Of a stretch of 7,688 nt of DNA, positions 1-6,017 are shown piece after piece; the first letter of the stretch is position 1; every line of letters begins with the position of its first letter. Both the position numbers and the translations under genes were made by a program. The stretch covers positions 1 through 7,688 of the forward strand of contig JAZQUM010000056.1 in NCBI GenBank assembly GCA_045631305.1, read 5' to 3'. The DNA comes from JAZQUM01 sp045631305 (GTDB lineage Bacteria; Bacillota; Clostridia; Oscillospirales; Oscillospiraceae). Under the pieces are notes generated by a model. The model worked only from the letters and a program-made list of their open reading frames with translations. It was not told the origin of the DNA and ran no database searches.

Positions 1-1385
1 AGGATGGAACCGTCCAGGATAGCGTCGATGATGCCGCGGGTATCCTTGATGGAGATGCGCTTGCCGGTGCCGTTCCAGCCGGTGTTTACCAGGTAAGCCT
101 TAGCGCCGCTCTTTTCCATCTTCTTAACCAGTTCTTCACCGTACTTGGTGGGGTGCAGTTCCAGGAATGCCTGACCGAAGCAAGCGGAGAAGGTAGGGGT
201 GGGTTCGGTGATGCCGCGTTCGGTACCAGCAAGCTTGGAAGTGAAGCCGGACAGGAAGTAGTACTGAGTCTGTTCGGGAGTCAGAATGGAAACGGGAGGC
301 AGAACGCCGAATGCGTCAGCGGACAGGAAGATCACGTTCTTAGCGTCGGGACCTGCGGAAACGGGACGAACGATCTTTTCGATATGGTCGATGGGATAGG
401 AAACGCGGGTGTTTTCGGTTACGGAGCCATCGTTGAAGTCGCAAACGCCGTTTTCATCAACGGTAACGTTTTCCAGCAGAGCATTGCGCTTGATAGCGTT
501 GAAGATGTCGGGTTCGGATTCCTTATCCAGGTTGATAACCTTAGCGTAGCAGCCGCCTTCGAAGTTGAATACGCCGTTGTCATCCCAGCCGTGTTCGTCG
601 TCACCGATGAGCAGACGCTTGGGGTCGGTGGACAGGGTGGTCTTGCCGGTGCCGGAGAGACCGAAGAACAGAGCGGTGTTTTCACCGTTCATGTCGGTGT
701 TAGCGGAGCAGTGCATAGCAGCCATGCCGTTGAGGGGCAGGTAGTAGTTCATCATGGAGAACATACCCTTCTTCATTTCGCCGCCGTACCAGGTGTTGAG
801 GATAACCTGTTCACGGGAGGAGATGTTGAAGAGAACTGCGGTTTCGGAGTTCAGGCCCAGTTCCTTATAGTTTTCAACCTTAGCCTTGGAAGCGTTGTAA
901 ACTACGAAGTCGGGTTCGAAGTTAGCCAGTTCTTCAGCGGTAGCAGCGATGAACATGTTCTTAACGAAGTGTGCCTGCCAAGCTACTTCCATGATGAAGC
1001 GGATGCCCATACGGGAGTCCTTGTTGGTGCCGCAGAATACGTCAACAACATACAGCTTCTTGCCGGAAAGTTCCTTCTGAGCCAGAGCCTTGCAAGCGTC
1101 CCAAGCTTCCTGGGATGCGGGCTTGTTGTCGTTCTTGAATTCATCGGAAGTCCACCAAACGGTGTTCTTGGAGTTTTCGTCCATAACGATGAACTTGTCC
1201 TTGGGGGAGCGGCCGGTGTAGATACCGGTCATAACGTTAACTGCACCCAGTTCGGTGAGCTGGCCCTTTTCAAAGCCTTCGAGAGAGGGATCCATTTCAG
1301 CTTCGAAGAGTTCTTCGTAGCTGGGGTTGTACACTACTTCGGTAGTACCGGTAATGCCATACTTGGTCAGATCCAGATTTGCCAT
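1..1385 (-). CDS. pckA: Phosphoenolpyruvate carboxykinase (ATP), 3' end cut off by window edge
   Basis: Cytosolic enzyme interconverting oxaloacetate + ATP and PEP + CO2 + ADP; in fermentative anaerobes it often runs toward oxaloacetate to make ATP. About 461 codons are visible; the Escherichia coli enzyme has 540 residues and the visible part ends at the conserved stretch DAILDGS, so roughly 75 residues are missing. Visible family signatures: GRSPKDKF at residues 58-65 (substrate-binding Arg 59), MHCSAN at about 224-229 (metal-ligand His), the P-loop GLSGTGKTT at 242-250 with Lys 248, the kinase-2/metal motif LIGDDEHGWDD from 259, and AGTERGITEPTPTFSACFG near residue 390. The ATG at 1385 is preceded by GGAGG (1395-1399) with a 9-nt spacer. 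It has its own promoter, about 90 bp upstream, and is probably transcribed separately from the HAD gene on the same strand. No frameshift is seen. The identification is near certain. Confidence 0.97.
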   Translation of the reverse strand, partial: MANLDLTKYGITGTTEVVYNPSYEELFEAEMDPSLEGFEKGQLTELGAVNVMTGIYTGRSPKDKFIVMDENSKNTVWWTSDEFKNDNKPASQEAWDACKALAQKELSGKKLYVVDVFCGTNKDSRMGIRFIMEVAWQAHFVKNMFIAATAEELANFEPDFVVYNASKAKVENYKELGLNSETAVLFNISSREQVILNTWYGGEMKKGMFSMMNYYLPLNGMAAMHCSANTDMNGENTALFFGLSGTGKTTLSTDPKRLLIGDDEHGWDDNGVFNFEGGCYAKVINLDKESEPDIFNAIKRNALLENVTVDENGVCDFNDGSVTENTRVSYPIDHIEKIVRPVSAGPDAKNVIFLSADAFGVLPPVSILTPEQTQYYFLSGFTSKLAGTERGITEPTPTFSACFGQAFLELHPTKYGEELVKKMEKSGAKAYLVNTGWNGTGKRISIKDTRGIIDAILDGSI

Positions 1386-1444
1386 TTTACTGTTCCTCCG
1401 TATAAATTAATATAAAAAATAGACTGAAATAAAGGGTGACTGCG

Positions 1445-1464
1445 GGTGCGTTGAAAAAACGCCC
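1445..1464 (-). other. Small hairpin near the 5' end of the pckA leader
   Basis: In the predicted pckA 5' leader, GCGTT (1448-1452) pairs with AACGC (1458-1462) across a 5-nt loop; two further G-C pairs follow if one base (1447) bulges out. It would lie within about 25 nt of the predicted transcription start. Such 5' hairpins can stabilise an mRNA. It is not followed by a U-tract on either strand, so it is not read as a terminator. The stem is short and could be chance. Confidence 0.35.
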
Positions 1465-1476
1465 ATAGTCAAGGTC

Positions 1477-1506
1477 ATTATACTATACTATGCAAGAGCC
1501 TTACAA
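1477..1506 (-). promoter_or_regulatory. Predicted sigma-A promoter of pckA
   Basis: On the minus strand, TTGTAA (1506-1501) is followed after 18 bp by a perfect TATAAT (1482-1477). The predicted transcription start is near 1470, giving a leader of about 85 nt before the pckA ATG at 1385. The -10 box is consensus, the -35 box is four of six, and the spacer is 1 bp longer than optimal. The position between the HAD stop and the pckA start supports an independent transcription unit. Confidence 0.75.
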
Positions 1507-1521
1507 GGGGTATTTCTAATA

Positions 1522-1551
1522 TTTTGTGAATTTTTTGCTTATTTTTGCTTA
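1522..1551. repeat. Tandem 10-bp direct repeat and phased A-tracts upstream of the pckA promoter
   Basis: The plus strand carries two perfect adjacent copies of TTTTTGCTTA (1532-1541 and 1542-1551). With TTTT at 1522-1525 and TTT at 1513-1515, the tract centres fall near 1544, 1534, 1524 and 1514, about 10 bp apart, matching one helical turn. They lie just upstream of the pckA -35 box. Helically phased A-tracts are known to bend DNA and can act as UP-like elements; a regulator site is the alternative. The repeat is seen directly; its function is inferred. Confidence 0.6.
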
Positions 1552-1590
1552 GTATTATAAGAATTTCTAACAGAAAGTGTGAGGAAAACT

Positions 1591-2454
1591 TTACGATTCA
1601 CAAGCCTTTTCCGCAATTGCCGCCAGTTTTTCCACAAGGTCGCGGATGGAGCCCTTTTCGGGAGAGGAGATCACGCGGATACCGGGGAGGGCTTTGACTT
1701 CTTCTCTGGCATTTTCCGGGGCAAAAGCCACGGCAGCGGCACGGAGCATGGGGATATCGTTAAGGTGGTCACCGGCGCAGCAGATGCGGGTGGAGGGAAT
1801 GGAAAACATCCCGGCAAGGCGGGCAACGGCATCGGCCTTGCTGCAGCCCCGGGCGGTAACTTCCAGCAGTGTGTCAAAGGAGAAGACCAGTTCCACTTCC
1901 TTTGCCCAGCTTTGGGAGAGAATGTAGGCTTCGGCAGCTTTGACCACTTCTGCGTCCCCTTCCAACAGGATCTTGGCAATGGGGACGGGGACGTCTGCAG
2001 GGGATGCCACTTCTACCATGGGTGCATCGGAAAGGCGGCGGTGATGAAGCACGTGGCTATTTACGGCACAGGCATGGATAAGGTCGCTATCGTGATAAAA
2101 TTCTGCACCGATGGCGCTGAAGCGGGCCAAAACATCTGCGATATACTCCCGGATGGCGGGAGCAGAATCCGTCAGATAGGAGGCGGTGAGGTATTCTTCG
2201 CGGGTGTAATCATAAATAGCGCCGCCGTTATAGATGATGGTGGGCGCATTGGAGGGCACGCCAAGGGCCACGGGGCGGGCATCGGGAAGAGAGCGGCCGG
2301 TGGCCACGGCAAAGATGCCGCCTTCTTCCATAAAATGGTGGATGGCGGCGGCGTTTTCCTCGGAAATATACTTTTCGGGAACGGGTACACCGTGGGTATT
2401 GGTGATGGTGTTGTCAAAATCGCAGGCGATGAGCCAGCGGTCAAAAATTCCCAT
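1591..2454 (-). CDS. Cof-type HAD-superfamily (IIB) phosphatase, substrate unknown
   Basis: 287-residue cytosolic haloacid-dehalogenase hydrolase, the usual length for the Cof/IIB group that dephosphorylates sugar phosphates, flavin mononucleotide or similar small molecules. All four HAD motifs are visible: motif I DFDNT at 12-16 (nucleophile Asp 12, acid/base Asp 14), motif II around Thr 52 in AVATGRS, motif III Lys 206 in SKADAV, and motif IV GDHLND at 228-233. The segment between motifs II and III is the alpha/beta cap typical of type IIB. The ATG at 2454 is preceded by GAGGTG (2459-2464). It lies 64 bp downstream of ricT on the same strand, with a hairpin between them, so it may be expressed by partial read-through or from a promoter I cannot identify. 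No clear intrinsic terminator follows its TAA stop. Substrate cannot be deduced from sequence. Confidence 0.9.
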   Translation of the reverse strand: MGIFDRWLIACDFDNTITNTHGVPVPEKYISEENAAAIHHFMEEGGIFAVATGRSLPDARPVALGVPSNAPTIIYNGGAIYDYTREEYLTASYLTDSAPAIREYIADVLARFSAIGAEFYHDSDLIHACAVNSHVLHHRRLSDAPMVEVASPADVPVPIAKILLEGDAEVVKAAEAYILSQSWAKEVELVFSFDTLLEVTARGCSKADAVARLAGMFSIPSTRICCAGDHLNDIPMLRAAAVAFAPENAREEVKALPGIRVISSPEKGSIRDLVEKLAAIAEKACES

Positions 2455-2469
2455 AGTTCACCTCTTGTG

Positions 2470-2502
2470 AAAATACGCGCAGGGATCACCTGCGCGTATT
2501 TT
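2470..2502 (-). terminator. Hairpin between ricT and the HAD gene, likely (bidirectional) terminator or attenuator
   Basis: A perfect 14-bp stem pairs 2470-2483 with 2489-2502 around a 5-nt loop, with a GC-rich core (CGCGCAGG) and A/T ends. On the minus strand, where the flanking genes lie, it starts 16 nt after the ricT stop and ends in a short U-run (UAUUUU); on the plus strand the U-run is longer. The HAD ribosome binding site begins only about 6 nt beyond its base, so it could also influence translation. The structure is clear; terminator strength on the minus strand is uncertain. Confidence 0.75.
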
Positions 2503-2518
2503 TAGACTTTTTTTGATA

Positions 2519-3856
2519 TTATTCTTTCGCGTTGGCGCGGGATGCACCGTTGCTGCCGCCTCTCTGACGGCCGCCACGGCGATGGGTGCGGCGGGATTTG
2601 CTGCTGCCTCCGCCTTCGCCCTTATTGGCGGGTGCACCGCCCTCTGCGCTCTTGCCGGCGGGAGCGGGCTTGTTGCCGCCCTGCTTGTTGGGGGCATTCT
2701 TATGGCCCTTATTGTGGCGGGGCTTATTGTTTTCCTGAGACTTGCTGCCGCCATCCTTATTGGGAGCCTTTTCTTCCTTCTTGGCCTGTGCTTCGCCGGC
2801 AGGCGCTGCAGAAGGCTTGCGGCGGCCGCGGTTACGGCGGGAGGAAGACTTGCGGTTGGAAGTCTTTTCGCGAACGGGTGCATCATCAAATGCGGCTTCA
2901 GCCACAAGGATGGAGTTTTCCAGATCGCTGCGCTCGGGGCGCTCGGTGCGGTAAACAGGTTCGGGCAGGATAATTTCTTCGTCAGCAGACTTCACATAGC
3001 GGGCGGGGCGCTGGGAAGGCACTTCAATGCCGTCGCGGGAGCCCTTGCCGTTGCGCAGAACCTGCACTTCGCAGTTGTGATAGGTGCGGGGAGCTTCACT
3101 GTGATCGTCCAACCGGACTTTTACCTGCTCTTTGATGAGGTTTACTTCGCAGACGTTGCCGGGTCCGTCAGGGGTCTGGACGAAGGAATCGTTTTTGGGC
3201 ATGCGCTTGGCAGCATCTTCATAAGTATCCTGCTCATATTTCAGGCAGCACATGAGGCGGCCGCAGGTGCCGGAGATTTTGGTGGGGTTCAAAGAGAGGT
3301 TCTGAGTCTTTGCCATTTTGATGGAAACGGGCACGAAATCGGGCAGGAACTGCTTGCAGCAGAAGGGTCTGCCGCAGATACCCAAACCACCCAGCATCTT
3401 TGCCTCGTCGCGCACGCCGATCTGGCGCAGTTCGATACGGGCGCGGAAGATGGCTGCCAGATCCTTCACCAGTTCACGGAAGTCTACACGGCCGTCAGCG
3501 GTGAAGAAGAAAATAATCTTGTTGCCGTCAAAATTGCAGGAAACATCCACCAGCTTCATTTCCAACTGATGGTCTGCGATCTTGTCCTGGCAGATGTTGA
3601 AAGCCTCCGTCTCCTTGGCGCGGTTGCGCTCCAGAGTGCGGCGGTCTGCATCTGTAGCAAGACGGATCACAGGGCACAGGGGCTGCACCACTGCTTCATC
3701 GGGCACTTCGTGGTTGCCTTCGCAGCAAACGGCGAATTCCACGCCCTGGGAAGTTTCCACGATCACATCATCCCCTGCGTGGACGGTGAGTCCGCGGGGG
3801 TCAAAATCATAACTTTTATGTCCGCTCAGAAAGCGAACGCTGATCACTTCAGTCAA
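2519..3856 (-). CDS. ricT: RicT (YaaT), PSP1-domain protein, with long basic low-complexity tail
   Basis: Homologue of Bacillus subtilis RicT/YaaT, which with RicA and RicF forms an iron-sulphur complex that works with RNase Y in mRNA maturation and affects sporulation, competence and biofilm formation. With the TTG start at 3856 the protein has 445 residues. The N-terminus (EVISVRF...YDFDP) aligns with the family start, and the PSP1 region follows through about residue 215. Cysteines occur as CGRPFCC (161-167) and CGRLMCC (198-204), the type of ligands reported for the Ric cluster. After about residue 330 the protein becomes a disordered tail rich in Arg, Lys, Gly, Asn and Pro, far longer than in B. 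subtilis (total about 275 residues there). The TTG is chosen because GGAGG lies 6 nt before it and the family N-terminus begins there; an in-frame ATG at 3892 would add 12 non-family residues and lie deeper inside holB. The TTG overlaps the holB stop, implying translational coupling. Confidence 0.93.
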   Translation of the reverse strand: MTEVISVRFLSGHKSYDFDPRGLTVHAGDDVIVETSQGVEFAVCCEGNHEVPDEAVVQPLCPVIRLATDADRRTLERNRAKETEAFNICQDKIADHQLEMKLVDVSCNFDGNKIIFFFTADGRVDFRELVKDLAAIFRARIELRQIGVRDEAKMLGGLGICGRPFCCKQFLPDFVPVSIKMAKTQNLSLNPTKISGTCGRLMCCLKYEQDTYEDAAKRMPKNDSFVQTPDGPGNVCEVNLIKEQVKVRLDDHSEAPRTYHNCEVQVLRNGKGSRDGIEVPSQRPARYVKSADEEIILPEPVYRTERPERSDLENSILVAEAAFDDAPVREKTSNRKSSSRRNRGRRKPSAAPAGEAQAKKEEKAPNKDGGSKSQENNKPRHNKGHKNAPNKQGGNKPAPAGKSAEGGAPANKGEGGGSSKSRRTHRRGGRQRGGSNGASRANAKE

Positions 3857-4685
3857 GGATAGCCTCCAATTCAGCGGCGAGGGCACCGGCAAGGTGGCCT
3901 ACGCCTACATTAAATCTGCTTTGTGCAGAATACTTTTCCAACATTTCTATTGTGCATATGATTTGCTTTTTTGTCAAGTTTTCCGTAATTTCCGCAACTG
4001 TAGAGCGAAATTCGGCAGCGGGGGCTTTGCCGTAAAGCGCAGATAAAGCAGCGGTGAGAAGGTCGCGGGAAGCGGCCAGCAGGGCAAAGACTTCATCGCG
4101 GGTAACCTTGTTTACCTCAAGGCCCATAAGGAAAGCAGCGGCTTCAGCATGACCGCGGCGCTTCAAAAGGCGGCAGAAGGCTTCAGCCTGGGAGTAATCG
4201 GTTTCTTCCCGGGGGCCGTTTAATTTAAATTCGATGCATCTTGAGCGCACCGTGGGCAGCAAGGCAGCAGAGCTTTCCGTGCAGAAGAAAAAGGCGGCAT
4301 AGGGCGGGCCCTCTTCAATGATTTTCAAAAGCACGTTCTGTCCCGCTTCGCTGAGCTGGGAGCAGTCGTCAAAAATATAGACCTTGCGGTTTCCTTCGTT
4401 GGGGCGGATGTAAGCATCGGCGCGGAGGGCGCGGAGATCGTCCACAGGGATAGTCTTGCGCTCATTATCGTGGACCAGCATAACATCGGGGTGGATGGCG
4501 GAGAGCACTTTGTGACAGGCGCGGCAAGCACGGCAGGGCTTGTCCCTTTCATTTTGACACTCCATAGCGGCGGCAGCATAGCGGGCGGCTTCCACGCGGT
4601 TGCCGTTGCCGCTGAAAATGATGGCATGGCTCAGATGCCCCGATTTGGCGGCAGTGCGCAGCTTTTCTTCCAGTATGCGGTCCAT
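3849..4685 (-). CDS. holB: DNA polymerase III delta' subunit (clamp loader)
   Basis: Clamp-loader subunit that helps load the beta sliding clamp onto DNA; 278 residues, somewhat shorter than the roughly 330 of B. subtilis or E. coli, mostly at the C-terminal collar end. Visible: a degenerate P-loop SGNGNRVE at 25-32 lacking the catalytic Lys, as expected for delta', which does not hydrolyse ATP; a four-Cys zinc module (Cys 43, 51, 54, 57); QNVLLKIIEEGPP at 116-128; and the SRC motif at 148-150 that supplies the arginine finger to the neighbouring subunit. The ATG at 4685 is preferred because AAAGGAG (4694-4700) is 8 nt upstream; the ATG at 4691 would be only 2 nt from it, and one at 4730 has no such site. 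It is first of the holB-ricT pair, an arrangement conserved in Firmicutes, but here the usual upstream tmk/yaaQ genes are absent and the neighbour is divergent. Confidence 0.93.
   Translation of the reverse strand: MDRILEEKLRTAAKSGHLSHAIIFSGNGNRVEAARYAAAAMECQNERDKPCRACRACHKVLSAIHPDVMLVHDNERKTIPVDDLRALRADAYIRPNEGNRKVYIFDDCSQLSEAGQNVLLKIIEEGPPYAAFFFCTESSAALLPTVRSRCIEFKLNGPREETDYSQAEAFCRLLKRRGHAEAAAFLMGLEVNKVTRDEVFALLAASRDLLTAALSALYGKAPAAEFRSTVAEITENLTKKQIICTIEMLEKYSAQSRFNVGVGHLAGALAAELEAILD
3863..3867 (-). promoter_or_regulatory. Ribosome binding site that fixes the ricT TTG start
   Basis: GGAGG on the minus strand, inside the last codons of holB, lies 6 nt before the TTG at 3856. It is the best such site near the start of the frame and matches where family similarity begins, so it decides the non-ATG start and explains coupling to holB translation. 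Confidence 0.7.
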
Positions 4686-4693
4686 AGCCATCA

Positions 4694-4700
4694 CTCCTTT
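4694..4700 (-). promoter_or_regulatory. Ribosome binding site that fixes the holB start
   Basis: AAAGGAG on the minus strand is 8 nt from the ATG at 4685 and 2 nt from the in-frame ATG at 4691. Usual spacing favours 4685. Confidence 0.65.
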
Positions 4701-4835
4701 CTTTGCATATTCCGCAGGATCATTCCTCATTTTAAGGATACCACAAAACGAGGGAAAAAAACAGTAGCATTTCCGCCGATTTCCCTTTAGAATATTTTTA
4801 AAAGAAACTTTTTTCTCGGGAGGGATTTTAAAACC
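4701..4835. promoter_or_regulatory. Divergent intergenic region between holB and the chromate-transporter pair
   Basis: AT-rich gap that must hold promoters for both directions. On the plus strand a possible -10 TAGAAT (4788-4793) has only a poor -35 17 bp upstream. On the minus strand TAAAAT near 4730 is a possible -10, also with a weak -35. Two symmetry elements are visible: an inverted repeat AGGGAAA (4751-4757) / TTTCCCT (4780-4786), centres 29 bp apart, and a direct repeat ATTTCC (4769-4774, 4779-4784) offset by 10 bp. They could be an operator, but they are short. GGGAGGG (4818-4824) is the ribosome binding site for the gene starting at 4836. Confidence 0.4.
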
Positions 4836-5375
4836 GTGAAAATATTATGGACCATGTTTCTGACCTTTGCCAAAGTGGGCGTTATGACCTTTGGCGGGGG
4901 CTATGCCATGCTTCCCATCTTGCAGCGGGAAGTGGTGGAGAAAAAAGGCTGGGCTACGGAAGAAGAACTGATGGATTACTATGCCATCGGCCAGTGTACC
5001 CCCGGGGTTATCGCGGTGAATACCGCCACTTTTATCGGCATGAAATATAAGGGCATTCTGGGCGCCATCATGGCTACATTGGGTGTGGTGTTCCCCTCCC
5101 TTGTGATCATCACCGCCATTGCGGGGATCCTGACCCGGTTTTCTCACCTTGTCTGGGTGCAGGATGCCTTTGCCGCCATCCGCGTGTGCGTATGCGTGCT
5201 GATCTTCAACGCGGTGCGTAAGCTTTTGAAAAAAGCGGTGGTGGATAGCTGGACGCTTGTGATCTTCCTTGGAGTGCTGGCCCTCTCCATTTTTACGCCT
5301 CTTTCCCCCGTTGTGTATGTGGCTCTTTCTGCTGCGGCGGGCATTGCCCTTAAATGCAGGGAGGTGGCGAAATGA
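4836..5375 (+). CDS. chrA: Chromate-transporter-family protein, first half-size subunit
   Basis: 179-residue integral membrane protein of the CHR (ChrA) family in its short form, where two separate single-domain proteins together equal one full-length bidomain ChrA. Family marks: FGGGYAMLP at 19-27 and GQCTPGVIAVNTATFIG at 52-68, with hydrophobic segments near 5-28, 75-100, 112-130, 140-155 and 158-172. Full-length relatives export chromate by proton-driven antiport; in anaerobes without known chromate exposure the natural substrate of the short forms is not established, so the name is a family name. The GTG start at 4836 follows GGGAGGG by 11 nt; a later in-frame ATG at 4854 would remove part of the first helix. 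Its stop overlaps the next start as ATGA, so the two are translationally coupled and probably form a heterodimer. Confidence 0.88.
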   Translation: MKILWTMFLTFAKVGVMTFGGGYAMLPILQREVVEKKGWATEEELMDYYAIGQCTPGVIAVNTATFIGMKYKGILGAIMATLGVVFPSLVIITAIAGILTRFSHLVWVQDAFAAIRVCVCVLIFNAVRKLLKKAVVDSWTLVIFLGVLALSIFTPLSPVVYVALSAAAGIALKCREVAK

Positions 5376-5956
5376 TCTTACTGAAGCTTTTTTGGGAATT
5401 TTTCAAAACGGGTCTTTTTGCCGTGGGCGGCGGTATGGCCACCATTCCCTTCCTCTATGATATTTCCGATAAAACCGGCTGGTTCACCCATGCTGAACTT
5501 GCCAATTTCATGGCGGTGGCCGAGTCTACCCCTGGTCCCATCGGCGTGAATATGGCAACTTATGTAGGCTTTACCACGGCCGGCATCCCCGGTGCGGTGG
5601 TGGCTACCCTTGGCCTTGTGGCACCTTCTGTCATTGTGATCGCCATTGTTGCAGGTATTTTGAAAGTATTTAAGGAAAATAAGTACGTCAAAAGCGCTTT
5701 TTATGCCCTGCGGCCTGCCTCTTCTGCCATGGTGGCTTCCGCCGGCATCAGCGTGGTGATGATCGCGCTGCTGCACACCGATGCCTTTGCGGCAACGGGT
5801 AAGCTTTTGGATCTTTTCAACTTTAAGGCCATTGTCTTGGCGGCGGTGCTGCTTCTTGCCACCAATGTGATCCCCAAGGTGAAGAACTTCCACCCCATCG
5901 TCTTTATTCTTGGCTCAGCTGCGGTGGGCGTGCTCTTTGGCTTTTCCGCGGTTTGA
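5372..5956 (+). CDS. chrA: Chromate-transporter-family protein, second half-size subunit
   Basis: 194-residue membrane protein, the partner of the preceding gene. It repeats the same fold signatures in diverged form: AVGGGMATIPFL at 17-28 and ESTPGPIGVNMATYVG at 51-66, followed by hydrophobic stretches at about 72-98, 115-134, 152-168 and 176-192. The first protein has FGGG where this one has VGGG, a typical difference between the two halves. The ATG at 5372 is chosen because AGGGAGG (5358-5364) lies 7 nt upstream and it forms the ATGA overlap with the previous stop; the upstream ATG at 5354 would place the binding site inside the gene. The pair is most simply a heterodimeric anion transporter; the substrate (chromate, sulphate or another oxyanion) is not shown by sequence. 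Confidence 0.9.
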   Translation: MILLKLFWEFFKTGLFAVGGGMATIPFLYDISDKTGWFTHAELANFMAVAESTPGPIGVNMATYVGFTTAGIPGAVVATLGLVAPSVIVIAIVAGILKVFKENKYVKSAFYALRPASSAMVASAGISVVMIALLHTDAFAATGKLLDLFNFKAIVLAAVLLLATNVIPKVKNFHPIVFILGSAAVGVLFGFSAV

Positions 5957-5960
5957 TGCA

Positions 5961-5988
5961 TTGCCAAATGCGGCGAAATGTGTATAAT
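5961..5988 (+). promoter_or_regulatory. Predicted sigma-A promoter of the flavin-reductase-like gene
   Basis: TTGCCA (5961-5966), a 16-bp spacer and a perfect TATAAT (5983-5988). It begins 5 bp after the stop of the second transporter gene and would give a leader of about 25 nt. It suggests that the flavin gene can be expressed independently of the transporter pair. No terminator separates the two, so read-through is also possible. Confidence 0.65.
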
Positions 5989-6017
5989 AAAAGCAATCTG
6001 ATTCAGGAGGATTTTTT

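Noticed and set aside
153..1415. 420-codon open frame on the plus strand opposite pckA
   Set aside because: It is antisense to an unmistakable pckA reading frame. The translation has no recognisable domain, no convincing ribosome binding site, and arises because the strongly biased pckA codons leave few stops on the other strand.
1563..1577. TTTCT-AAC-AGAAA palindrome as a terminator for the HAD gene
   Set aside because: The stem is only 5 bp and AT-rich, with no proper U-tract after it on the minus strand; too weak to call.
1386..1590. Riboswitch or CRISPR-like array in the pckA upstream region
   Set aside because: The only repeat is two 10-bp copies without spacers, and no conserved riboswitch fold elements could be recognised in the roughly 85-nt leader.
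1579..2505. 308-codon plus-strand frame opposite the HAD phosphatase, Gly-rich
   Set aside because: It is the antisense shadow of a gene with all four HAD motifs, and it runs through the intergenic hairpin into no recognisable domain.
2513..3862. 449-codon open frame on the plus strand opposite ricT, rich in Ala, Gly and Val like a membrane protein
   Set aside because: It mirrors ricT almost end to end. Its apparently hydrophobic N-terminal part is the complement of the Arg/Lys/Gly-rich RicT tail, and no promoter or ribosome binding site supports it. RicT has clear family motifs.
4708..4730. Upstream ATG at 4730 as the holB start
   Set aside because: It adds 15 residues with no family similarity and lacks a ribosome binding site, whereas AAAGGAG is well placed for the ATG at 4685.
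5378..5893. 171-codon His/Gly-rich minus-strand frame opposite the second transporter gene
   Set aside because: The His and Gly runs are the complement of codons for hydrophobic membrane residues; no family resemblance or initiation site is seen.
5958..5971. GCATT-GCCA-AATGC hairpin after the second transporter gene as a terminator
   Set aside because: A 5-bp stem without a following T-run, overlapping the promoter of the next gene; not an intrinsic terminator.
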